Positions 30,801 to 40,923 of a DNA stretch of 64,000 bases are shown here, piece after piece. Made by a program: the position numbers and the translations under genes. The first letter of the stretch is position 1, and each line of letters opens with the position of its first letter. Origin of the DNA: Halichondria panicea (Eukaryota; Porifera; Demospongiae; Suberitida; Halichondriidae); the NCBI RefSeq assembly GCF_963675165.1, contig NC_087381.1:3658001-3722000 (forward strand), written 5' to 3'. The notes under the pieces were generated by a model, which made no database searches, was not told the origin of the DNA, and worked only from the letters and a program-made list of their open reading frames with translations.

Positions 30801-31808
30801 ATCAAACTGCAGTTCCTCAAAATATCCTGGATGATGTTGATGAAGAAGAGGATGGCGATGAAGGCAACCCATACGACTCTTACTCAACTCCAGGTGTCAG
30901 CATTGACATAGAAGCGAAAGAAAAGCAAGAGGAGTCTGAGATTATGAAGCTGCTAGGAGATACACTTGATGATCTCTCAGGTGAAGATTCACCACTGCAA
31001 GAGAAGAAACATCTTGAATCATCACTTTCTGATAAAGAAAAACAGCCCTCCCCCAAAGCAGAAGACTTAAATCTAGGTTCGCAAAATCAAAACGTCCCAA
31101 AACCAGAAGATCTAGAATCGTCTCCTTCTGAAGCTTTTATGAATTCCTCACCAAAGCTCAAGCCAGGTGTCTGGCCTCCACCGTCTGATGACGTACGTGA
31201 GCAACCAGACGATTCGAGTCCTCCATTGAAGTCTGGACATCCTTCGGTATTGCAAAAGTGGCAGCCGCCGAAAGAGTGGAAGAAAGAAGAAAGGGAATCA
31301 ACGTCAAAGCCATCGAAACTTGACATGTCCAGCTGGGCAAAAAGCGTGAAGAAAGTTGAGGTTAAGCGTAGCATAGCACAGCAAGAGCTAGAGGCTCTTA
31401 AGAAGTCTGTTCCCAAAGAAGAGACAAAGCCACTACCCCCACCTATTGCACCCAAAGCTAAGAAAGAAAAAACCATCGTGGAAGAAGTCCCTAAGAACGT
31501 ATTTGTTGCTTTGAAGCCTGTGAAGAAGCATGAAGTTCTCCCAACCAAGCAAGAAGATATCAAAATTGATGGTCCTACTATCAAGTTGAAGAGAAGTGGT
31601 GGAAAAAAGGTTTGTTTACTTCACAGTTCATAGTTTATAAGTGATCAAAAATGAAGCCTTTTTAGTAGTCATTATTTTAGATATACCTCGTTGTTGTATG
31701 TAATTAGATCTACTTATACAGGGTATTGACTACACCAAGCCTGAGGATGAGCCAGCTAGTGGGGCGTCGGATGAACTGCTCAAGTACCTTAGAGGAAGAC
31801 AAAACTGA
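24827..31808 (+). CDS. Espin-like ankyrin-repeat protein, 14 exons, 941 aa
   Basis: Exons: 24827-25092, 25352-25454, 25586-25652, 25737-25874, 26038-26106, 26162-26316, 26383-26461, 26571-26685, 27074-27134, 27201-27335, 27795-28020, 29147-29654, 30793-31609, 31722-31808. The sum is 942 codons with every phase consistent. Residues about 30-390 are about nine ankyrin repeats (e.g. NGATPVHLASRTN, HGETPAHVAAAQGNVDCLK, GTTPVYFAAQEGRLEALK, DGATSLHFAASSGQ, GDTAAHDAAESG). Residues about 425-475 are a (KEK)n basic stretch. The rest is Pro/Ser/Lys-rich and acidic, apparently disordered, with WQPPKEWKKEE, LDMSSWAKSVKK and a terminal DELLKYLRGRQN. Repeat order and length resemble espin/ESPNL, which crosslinks actin in microvilli and stereocilia. 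A sponge homologue could act in choanocyte microvilli (inference). The actin-bundling module is not clearly recognisable, so orthology is tentative. Confidence 0.8.
27679..27737. repeat. Hairpin before an espin-like exon
   Basis: ACAATGTTGGTGAGTATAA and the inverse of TTATACTCACCAATATTGTG match with one mismatch, separated by about 18 bp of AT-rich sequence. The hairpin ends about 60 bp before the exon 11 acceptor. Both arms contain GGTGAGTAT, a cryptic splice-donor sequence. Confidence 0.6.
28255..28610. repeat. Imperfect tandem repeat, three units of about 110 bp, intronic
   Basis: Units contain TTCGCTTTGTTCRAGAGTAGTA, RGAGCCRCTCGTTT, GTGCTGGGCTTGTTTGCTGCAA and GGGGGAGGAGCTGGATGT. The first and third are the fullest. 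The array lies in the intron between espin-like exons 11 and 12. Confidence 0.65.
28818..28931. mobile_element. Foldback/MITE hairpin in an espin-like intron
   Basis: GTTAGAACATG, GGTATCTATG and GTTATAGTGTCCC are mirrored by GGGACACTATAAC, CATAGATACC and CATGTTCTAAC, giving a 114-bp near-perfect foldback around a CCTCGGGCTAAAGCCCTCGAG centre. No flanking duplication was identified. Confidence 0.7.
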
Positions 31809-33400
31809 ACATGTGCACAACTTGCAATAATTACTTTTGCTTAATAGTAGCTATATATAGCATTTTCGCACTATAATAATTTATATAGCTACACATTAAT
31901 TTAGTTTCATTTTTAAACTTATGCTGTACGTATTTTAGTGAGGCTTTAACCACAACATGTCGTACGTAATAATTATATACATCAATAGTTTTCTCTACGC
32001 ATTATATATACAATCATGCATGCATGTGTGTAATAATTAGTGTACATAATTATACGATGAAGAGGTTGTACAGACTGTACAAAGTTCTGTATACTGTATA
32101 ATTAATATAGCAAGTAATTTTTTTGTTAGTGCACATTTTTTATTGCGCGTTATAATAAAGTGGAGCGGTGCATGTGTATTGTTTTGTTCTGAGCTGTGTG
32201 GTAATAAGATATAAACGTGCATCCTGTCACTCAGTAGTGCATGAGTGACTTGTTGTGTAATGCATGTCACTTACCTCTCATGCAGAGTTAAACCAGTGCT
32301 CATGCAAGCGTTCATTATGTCAACATCATGCAACTCAGTAATTATAAGGCCCTTATTAAGGGCCAATAATTTGTTAAATTACACACTTTGTTGCCTTGCT
32401 GACAACCAGAAGTGTACGAATACACTCTTCAACCACTCCAAACCACAAATGCCTTATATAATTATAGAGAGTGTGTCCCTAAAAATAAGTTTTAGGTGGG
32501 TGGTCTCAGGTCTCAAAAGGTCACTTTGCCCCAGTGCAATATGCTTATTGTCACAATTATATTGGCACTACATTTCTCAGAGTGCATGCGGTGTGGATTT
32601 AGAACACACCTATATAGCCAAGATCAAGTGTTTTAATCTATAATTATGTGGTGCCGAGGATGGACTCAAGGTGAATGTGGTGCGCAAGGCGTAGTCGAGT
32701 ACATTACGCATAACCGAGAGTCCATTTGGATGCACCAGCATTAAAATACGCGCTTTTGATTATATTGTGTTCTAGTGCATGCCTGCCATTTGTACAGCTT
32801 GACCCAGTTTTCTACCTAGCTGCTATACATTTTCATTCCATGTCTCAATTATTTGCTTAATTGTCATAATTATTATATAGGTGTGGATTAAGTTTTATAA
32901 GCATGACTACTTTTGATTGGCTGGAAATCACATGCGTGCACGAATCACTACAACTGCTAGTGCATTGGCCTGCATGGACGTTATCACGTGACCGCAATGA
33001 CATCAATGCACTGAATCGTAGTGATTTGTGCACGCATGTCGGACCTCTTTTGGGAAATGATACGCATGCAGTGACCATAGAATATAAAATTATGCTAATC
33101 CCAACATCGCATGCATTCACACCATTTTTGGATCCCAAGTACACGCAAACCTGCATGATGCATTACTTGTGAGTGGGATAATTATTGCCAAGGAGTACAA
33201 TAGACCTTCCAAGTTCACCACATGGATGATGCATGCACATGCACTCGTCAGATGGCGTGATGATTGTCATTAAGACCCTGACAAATTATGCTCGGAATAA
33301 TTTTAGCGGAATAGGCATCAATGTCCATTTTTGGTAAAGATCATTACAGTTTTGCATATTAACCACGTTCCCGGATCCCAGAATATTACGAATAGATGTA
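31809..33400. other. Intergenic; includes two dispersed repeats
   Basis: No gene was seen. 32690-32940 (ATGCACCAGCATTAAAA..., CAGCTTGACC, TTGATTGGCTGGAAATCA) recurs in direct orientation at about 44735-44985. 33295-33352 (ATAGGCATCAATGTCCATTT, GGTAAAGATCATTACAG) recurs at about 8765-8812. Confidence 0.6.
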
Positions 33401-33402
33401 GA

Positions 33403-33549
33403 TACCGTACACTTCTTCTAAATAAGGCACCCTTCTAAATACGTGCCTCCCTGGACCAAATCTAATTTTTCTGTCTCTAATTATGGCCCTTGCTCATAAT
33501 TTTATCGTAATTATTAAAAAGAGGCGCTTTATTTAGAAGAAGTACGGTA
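33403..33549. mobile_element. 147-bp palindromic MITE
   Basis: The ends TACCGTACACTTCTTCTAAA and, inverted, TACCGTACTTCTTCTAAATA pair over about 26 bp with a 2-bp gap, followed by GGCRCC/GGCGC arms. Non-coding, with a probable TA target duplication. Confidence 0.75.
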
Positions 33550-33614
33550 CCTGATTATGATGACGTCCGATGATTGGTACTTTACTCTACATTTATATAG
33601 ATGTGTACAAGCAG

Positions 33615-33855
33615 AGATTAAAGAGAAGGAGTGCAACAGATGATGCTACCCCGCTAGTGATGTCAACCTCCGGAGGCATGGGTAGAGAAGCACAGGCTTT
33701 TTACAAAAGACTTGCAGATAAGCTAGCTCAAAAAAAGAAATGCAATACAGAATACTAATGGGCTGGCTGAGATGCAAACTCTCCTTTGCTATCCTGAGAA
33801 GTGCAGTAATATATATTAGGGGAAGTCGATCCTCAAAGAACCACCCAATCAAATT
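33615..33855 (+). pseudogene. Second fragment of the 5.8-7.3 kb retroelement tail
   Basis: The plus strand encodes ATPLVMSTSGGMGREAQAFY, KRLADKLAQKKK, then after a frameshift MGWLRCKLSFAILRSAV and IRGSRSSKN. These parallel STFTPLVLSSTGGMG...FYKRLSSML...WIRCQLSFALLRAS...RGARSS of the minus-strand remnant. Only the last 80-90 codons survive, so this is a 5'-truncated and frame-broken copy. Confidence 0.7.
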
Positions 33856-34098
33856 AAGACCACGTGGACATAAACCTAGCCTGCTCTGAGGGCAATGTTC
33901 CCCAGGCCAGCAGCGGTGAAGAATAAACTTTTTAAACTTTCTCTCATTTATTTCTACATTACAAATTTCTGCCATTACATGTGTGTTTTCACAATTTACG
34001 ATTATTGTTAAAAAAACAAACAAAAAAACAGATGATGCTATGAAAGATTCTATGCTATGAAAGATTCTGAAGATACTGCAACAGCCTTCACCGTGAGC

Positions 34099-34101
<3 letters not shown>

Positions 34102-34195
<94 letters not shown>
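34102..34195. repeat. (CA)n microsatellite
   Basis: About 46 uninterrupted CA units. Frames across it are artefacts. Confidence 0.97.
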
Positions 34196-34197
<2 letters not shown>

Positions 34198-34254
34198 ACC
34201 ATAGACTGGCCTGGTTCCAGGTCCATAGATATTATAATTGTCTATGCACAGAGT

Positions 34255-34899
34255 TAGCCTCCTTCACTATGAGATGTGAGTAGTGCCAAAAGGAGGATGT
34301 TTTTAGGAGGCGGGTGTTTGTTAGGTGGCGGCGGGTGTGTTTACTTGCTGGCGGCGGCTTAACCTCGAGGTGACGGGGGTGTTTACTTGGTGGAGGCGGC
34401 TTAGCCTCGAATATATTAATGTAGACGTGAATAAGGACCACTTGACCTTTAACTAATTAAAGTTATCTTGCAGACTACTTCTCAAGCTTGTTTTTAGTGT
34501 CTGGGAGGGATTGTGGAGTGGTCAAGACCAGTCCAGACAGTTGCTCTAGCGCTGACCTGAGGCTGATATCAGGTTGCTTATGGTCTCGAGGCTAGCACAG
34601 GAGCACCCTCTGTTTCTCTATTAGCTAAGGTCAAGTGGTTCTAACCTCATCTATATTCACGGCTGGCTTTACATTTTCGAGGCTAAGCCACCGCCACCAA
34701 CCACATCGCCGCCATCCTGGAGGTTAATTAAGCCGCCGCTAAAAAACTGACACCTGCCGCCACCCTCGAGGTTAAGCCGCCACCACCAAGTAAACACCGC
34801 CGCCTCCTAACACAGCAAATTCGTTTTCTTTTGGCACTATTCACCTCTCATACTTCACAAGGCCTCTCTTCGAGGAAGAGCGGCCTAGAATCGAGGCTA
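34255..34899. mobile_element. TAGCC...GGCTA MITE no. 1, 10-bp target duplication
   Basis: It starts TAGCCTCCTTCACTATGAGA and ends with CGAGGCTA. Inverted arms of more than 100 bp include AGTAGTGCCAAAAGGA / TTTTGGCACTATTC and GGCGGCTTAACCTCGAGG / CCTCGAGGTTAAGCCGCC. Flanks are TGCACAGAGT on both sides (34245-34254, 34900-34909). Confidence 0.85.
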
Positions 34900-34937
34900 T
34901 GCACAGAGTGACTGGTCAGCTTTCTCCCATTTCTGTG

Positions 34938-35495
34938 TAGCCTCGATCCCAGCCCCTCTCACTAGAGGGCGGCCTGGTAACCACTGTTTGCGCGTGGGTG
35001 GATTCAATAGTAAATTTGTTAGTAAAACTCTTTGTAAAATATCAATTAACCTTTTGTACTATGGTCACCCACGTGGTTGATTAAACTATTAGTGTCAAGA
35101 GAGAGAAATCGCCATCACAACTCTAGGCTCATATGAGGAGTACTGATCTTACTGAGAGGGCAACAAGCGTCTGGAAGCAAGTAGATTTGCCAGAGCCGGT
35201 CGGTACTGACAGAAAAACGCCTACCACTCTACCACAGTACAGACAAAATCTGACTTTTCAACACTGGAGAGAGCTTGAGCAACAGCAGGACAGAAGTAGA
35301 AGCCATTACAACAAAACTAGTCACTAGTCTAGGTTGTAAATGTTGTGCAATGACATCATTGTAAAATATACATATACTGACTAATTTACTAAGATATCTC
35401 GATCCCCAAAAATCTTGGGGCAACTGACGCATGCGCAGACAGTGTATACCAGGCCGTAGACTTTCTCAACTGAGAGCGGCCTGGAATCGAGGCTA
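34938..35495. mobile_element. TAGCC...GGCTA MITE no. 2, 9-bp target duplication
   Basis: The ends TAGCCTCGATCCCAGCCCCT and CGGCCTGGAATCGAGGCTA are inverted, each followed inside by a GGCCTGGTA / TACCAGGCC block. The 9-bp flanks ATTTCTGTG (34929-34937) and ATTTCCGTG (35496-35504) differ at one base. No ORF of note. Confidence 0.85.
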
Positions 35496-35568
35496 ATTTC
35501 CGTGTCCCTCCTGCGGCTACGCCTCGAGGTAGGTCATTACGGTTATTGCAATGAAGCGCATGTTGTTG

Positions 35569-35640
35569 GTGCCGCCACAAATCCGAAAATCCGAAATGCC
35601 TAAAAAATAGGAAATGAAGAGCATTATGGGTGTGGCACTG
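35569..35640 (+). repeat. Inverted dispersed repeat, left copy (partner 42740-42815)
   Basis: GCCACAAATCCGAAAATCCG, ATGCCTAAAAAATAGGAAAT and GAAGAGCATTATGGGTGTGG are found inverted at 42740-42815 (CCACACCCAT...ATGCTCTTCATTTCCTA...CGGATTTGTGGC). The pair encloses about 7.1 kb with the transposase relic and the satellite array. Confidence 0.7.
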
Positions 35641-35859
35641 TGGGTAGGGAGGTCAGACCGGAAGTAGTGCGGGGGCGGATTTTCGTACATGTTTTCAATG
35701 GTAGAAAAAGGAACCAGAAAGTGGGTGAACAAGAAGGACTATCCGCAAGCTCTGGAAGACTGTAGCGAAAGACAGATGTTCTCAGGGGTAGAAAATAGCG
35801 TAGAATTTGATTTTTATAACAGTTTTTTATAATTTTTGCGTTTGATGCTTGCTATGTGT

Positions 35860-36426
35860 TAGCCTCGATTCCAGCCCGAGTTGTTTCTAGCTAGGCCGAC
35901 AACTAGGCCTGGTGTTGATTGTATCTGGGCGTGTATCTGGGCGTGGTTAGGAACCAAGAAGCAGAGAGATTTGCAAGAAAAACACACCTATCTACATGGG
36001 CCGGCAGTGTTGGTCCTACCTACTAGTTTGTAGTCCATCACAAAGGGCAGTGAGTGAAAGCAAGTGACTTGCCATACCATGTTGAAAACCATGGCAAAGA
36101 CGTTTCTTCCTTCTGACAAGAGCTGGGCCTGTTCTGCAATGAGAGTGGGGCCTTCTTGTGAAGCAGACAATGTATACGTTAATCTGAACAACTTAAACTT
36201 GCAGTAGCTAGCTAGCTAGATAATCTATGGCTAGATTTCAGTTACTTTAGAGCATACACGGAGCTAAATTACGGTATTAAACTTATACGGTGAAATATGA
36301 CAGGAAACAAAGTGTGAAGAATCTCTGCTTTGGTTTCCGGTTCCTACCACGCCCAGATACAATCAATACCAGGCCGTAGTTTTCAACTTCGTTCTATTAA
36401 AAAAAATCGGCCTGGGACCGAGGCTA
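35860..36426. mobile_element. TAGCC...GGCTA MITE no. 3, perfect 9-bp target duplication
   Basis: Arms of about 110 bp: TAGCCTCGATTCCAGCCC, AGGCCTGGTGTTGATTGTAT, CTGGGCGTG, GTTAGGAACC and AAGCAGAGAGATT at the left, all inverted at the right (AATCTCTGCTTTGG ... TACAATCAATACCAGGCC ... GACCGAGGCTA). Target duplication GCTATGTGT at 35851-35859 and 36427-36435 is exact. Confidence 0.9.
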
Positions 36427-36752
36427 GCTATGTGTATGATTTTGTCACAAAGGTAATCATAAATTGTTAACCAAAAATGAAAATGAACAAAAACACAAGT
36501 GAACATGTCCTTTATCTTTAATTCTCCCCAAAAAATGCAAAAAGTTGCTTCTATAAAGTTCAATTTCTCGCGGAATCACCCAGCAGCAAGAAGACCAGAA
36601 CAGTCCTGCAAAGTGCAATTGATGGGTGGAGCTGCTGCAATGCATAATAATCAAATTTGTATTGCATGTATTGAGAAGTAAGAAGTGTGCTGTGTAAGGC
36701 GGATCTATAAAGACCCCAGAGAGTCAGTGCTGAGATTAATTAAGTGAGAAGG

Positions 36753-39700
36753 ATGGCTGCATGTATTGGCCTTGGCCCTTTCTGCACAAATGCTGGAATA
36801 AGCAAAGACAGCCTAATACAAAATAACTTGACTGAGTTGCCAAGGCTGCCAGAGCAAGACCTTTTAGTTAAGGGTATTATTTATGAACTTGGCCAGCTCA
36901 GGATGACATACAACATTGAATGGCGGTTTGTAGAGCAGTGGATAACAGCATTGAGTGAGCCTTTTTTACCTGTTGTTACATTTAATCGTAGCAATCTGAA
37001 GGCCTCTGTGGAACGAATACTTAAGAAAGTTAAAGACATGAAAAAAAATAAGAAAGATTGGACAGCATTCCTGGAACAGCCATACAATCTTCCAAAATAT
37101 CGAATTATAAGAACCACTTCAATTTCTGTCAAGCACACGAAACAAGACACAAGTAATTTTACTGCACTAAAAGAGGTCAACAGAGAGTTGGTCGTAGATC
37201 TACATTGCACCAAAAACAAATTAGACGAAATAAAATTAAAGGGAGAAATGATGACAAGAAAGTTGATTCAAGAAAAAGTAAAGTCAAAAAACAGATACAA
37301 ACATGTAAAAAGAAGAGATGCAACTGTACAGCAGCAAAAGCAACAAATATTGACATTATCAAAATAATGATGTTTTACATAAAAAACAAAACATGAACTT
37401 CAAAAAAAAAAAGTGTGAAAATGCATTGGCAGAAAAAGAACGATACAGATCCAAAGTGAATCGCGTAGTGGAAAAAATTGAATCAACAACAAAACAATGT
37501 GATACTTTAAAGAGTGAAATGTATGACATGGAGCTATTGTACGATAAAGTCACTAATCTAGAGGAAGTTATCAAGAATAAAGAAACTGAATATGATAATC
37601 TCTTGTCAAAAAACGAGGATGACCAACGGTTTGAAAAAGCGATTCAAGCATTTCATTCTGGAAAGTTTGAGGACGGTGTACGCCAATGTTGCATTGAGCT
37701 GCTAAGCATGAATGTTGGCGTTCGTAATGTTGAACCAATTTATCAGGTCTGTTCTCTTTAATTGTGCTGGTATTGACATAGATCGGCTTCCTAAATACTC
37801 AACATTAGTGGGAATGCTAAGTGAAATGAAGGTTATCGCATATCAACAGTTATCTGACGAAGTTGCAAAGTCCGAGTTTACTACCCTCCATTCAGATGGA
37901 ACAACAAAATTTGATCAACACTATGGTTCTTTTCAAATTTCGACTGAGAAAAGTGCTTATACACTAGGTTTAATGGAAATGTCTTCAGGATCTGCTCAAC
38001 ACACACTTGATTGCTTGAAAGATATTTTATCCGACATTGATAAAACATTTGAGAAAAGTCCTGGAAAACGATTACTAGGCAACATCAAGAACACCATGTC
38101 GGATAGACACATTGTGGAGAAATGTTTTAATGCATTGCTGGAAGAGTACAGATTGGACATACTGCCATCAGTTGTTGAAGGATGGGAAACCCTAACACCT
38201 ACAGAACAAGCCAAGATCAGTAATCTCAACAATTTCTTCTGCGGTATGCACCTCGTTGTTGGAATGGCAGACACAGCAGTGAATACATTAAAAGAGTGGG
38301 AAAGTGCTCATTTTCAATCACCGCAAGGAGCTGCAGCGTTGCCCAAAGTATTTACTAGAAGTGAAGCAGGTAGGTGCATGCATGCTAGTTACTGCATAAC
38401 TGTATGCATAGATCTTGCTAAGTAAATATAATTATAGTAATGATTATTGAAATGCAGGTACTCTGCGGTTCATCAGAACAGCATGTAAAGCATTCGAAAA
38501 GCACGGAAACGAGCAATGTGGGGCTCATTCTTCTTTTTTAACTTTACTGCAATCCCATGATCTCTATCATTTAAAGAAAGTACCATTGGCATCATTTCGT
38601 GGCAATCGATTTAACATTATCTTTTTTGATGATGGGATCTTGTACTATTTTTAAAGCAAGCCATTTGCGAGTTTTTTGAAACTGATATCTCTACTGGAAA
38701 CCAAATTCAAAGGTGGATGAATATTGGGCTGCATGCAGAGCTTTAGGTCTCATAAGCAAATTTGTTACAGGACCATTTTGGAGGCTATTGGAATCTGACA
38801 CTTCAATTTTGGAAATGAATGCAAAGTATCAACATATGGTAGCACACTTTGAGAAATTGGCTAGTGATGCTAGCTCAATTATCAGCGGAGAAGCAACATT
38901 ATTTACAGAATACCCTACGAGTATCGATAAAGTTAGTGATGCACTTTTGAAGCCGAGTACAAACGATCTCATTGTTCAAGAAATTCTCGAAACAATATTC
39001 TCAGGGTTTTCAGCCTTACTAGAAAGAATGGTAAGCGATCACCTTTCTGGTGGTGAATTAGATGTGGAGTTGACTGAGGAGAAAAAAGAAGAAACAGCTT
39101 CTGTACAGAAAACAACACTGTAAGTGAACGAGACTTCGCACAATTAGATCGCTTACTAAGGGAAAAACCAAATGCTACCACTATGTCATTGGAAGCAATG
39201 GTCATGTTTTCAAACAACAAGACAGCGAAGTGGATTAAAACAAAATCAGTTGAAGAAAGAGAAGAATTGTTTAAGCAAGCTCGTGATAAGGGCCCTAAAT
39301 TCAGAAAAGTGTTTAAAGAGAGACGATTGGCATTGTTTGAAGAAAAAGCGAGGTTAATGCGGGAAAAGCAGGCTGTAGCTGCCAGAAAAAGAGTAGAAAA
39401 ACGCAAAGAAAAAGAATCTCTCACTCAAAGTATAATTTCAATGGGACTGTGGCAAACCATTGGTCAAAAATTGAAGCTGGTTTGTTGAAATTAAAATCGA
39501 AAACATCAAAACTAAAGGCTCTAAAGACCCAACTGGACTTTCGAAAGAAAGTCTTACAGCAAACCCATCCGAACAAAATCATATTCCAATTGACACATCA
39601 AGGCCGTCAGCACACAGTGAATGAAATGAAACACAATTTGTTAAAGCTGTTACCAGTCAGAGATGATCAATCCCAGCACTCCCAAATTAGTTACATATCT

Positions 39701-39903
39701 GGCGACCTCACAGGAAGACAAATTCAACACAGGTGAATTGTCGAAGGAGAAAGTGAGTGGTTTTCAGGGACCATTCTGGGTAAAGTGGATGTTAATGAGA
39801 ACTCAGATACATGGTACAATATATTATATGATGGAGAAGACAGTATAGTTACCTTAGACATAAAAGAAGACTTTGAAGCAGGAGACATCATACTATTATA
39901 ATC
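36753..39903 (+). pseudogene. Transposase-like gene relic with coiled coil, intron and Tudor-like tail
   Basis: One protein is spread over successive frames. ATG 36753 (MAACIGLGPFC) opens an N-terminal helical part (to 37364). A Lys/Glu-rich coiled coil (about 37200-37700) and a core (37712-38369) with LHSDGTTKFDQHYGSFQIS, NFFCGMHLVVGMAD and MSDRHIVEKC follow. Then come an intron 38370-38457 (GTAGGT...ATGCAG, frame restored as SEAG/TLRFIRTACKAFEKHGN), a frameshift near 38653, and RALGLISKFVTGPFWRLLE (38737 on). After an in-frame stop at 39734 the same frame gives EWFSGTILGKVDVN...WYNILYDGEDS...GDIILL, a short Tudor/SH3-like segment. I read it as a decayed DNA-transposon transposase. DDE residues and family (KDZ-like or other) cannot be fixed by eye. 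Confidence 0.6.
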
Positions 39904-40920
39904 ATTATAGATTTTATTATATTATTATCATAATACTACAGTCATACAAATTGAAACAATGTTAGCTCCATGTTTGTTCAAATGTATGTAAAAAAAAGAA
40001 GGGAGTAGACCAAAGGGTTCAGCTGATATGTTTGCTTGAAGATCACTTCCTGTATTAAAGACAAAATTGGAGAAGTCCCGCCCCAGCCAATACAAATGCG
40101 GTAAAATTTGTGTACGAATAATTGCGAGGGTAGAGTTCTTAATTAAAGAGGCTGTATCTCTGCATTCACTTGACCAAATCCAGTGCTGTAAAGTTTTTCT
40201 GGTTTGTCTAGAGTAGGTAAAAAAAATAGTTATGCATGAAAGTTACAAAAAGCAAAATTTAAAATTGGTCTGACATCGCTACTGTGGGTGTGTCTGGAAT
40301 TAGCACTCATTATAATTGAATTGCGCGTGTGTGCGTGACACTATAGTGTCATCTTATAAGAACCACAACTGCAAGTTCTATTCGAACACTTGTGCTGTAT
40401 ATGCTGCCCCAAGCTAGATCTACCACTGAGTATATAGTTGAAGAGCTGTCAGCCTGGTTTTTCATTATCAAATGGCCAATGTGAGCTGCATTTCAGCCTG
40501 CTGTCAGAGGCTGAAGAGGAGGCCCATGCATGTAAGTCCATGCACATTGATTTATACTTTAGCACTCTTCAAAGTCTTGCAGCTGTAGATCTGCAGAGAT
40601 GAGTCATTATAATTTTATTACCACTGAATCTAAAGCTGGCCCACAGCAATATCAACAACTGGAGAGTACTAGATATATACACATGTAGGCGCGCATCATT
40701 ATAGGCAACTATAATTATTATCCGACTAGAAAAACATTTGCAATGTGAAAAATTGCTAGGATTGGCCAGGGGAACCACCAAAAAGCGTGGAAACAAGAAA
40801 TCAGACGAGAGCATAACTCCAATCCGTTACAACGTCATTCACATGTACATTATAGTGTGTTCCAGATCCATCTACCACATCATTCCATGCAGGTCACCAG
40901 TACGGTCCGTGCATGTCCCT
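39904..40920. other. No gene seen
   Basis: Unique AT-rich sequence between the transposase relic and the satellite array. Short frames show no coding character. Confidence 0.4.
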
Positions 40921-40923
40921 CGG

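Noticed and set aside
31087-31584. 165-aa minus-strand frame rich in Ser/Phe
   Set aside because: Antisense shadow of the large espin-like exon 13, whose plus-strand frame is joined in phase to its neighbours.
33646-34257. Minus-strand 181-aa frame with a (CV)n tail and plus-strand (HT)n frame
   Set aside because: Shadow of the (CA)n tract and antisense of the retroelement tail fragment.
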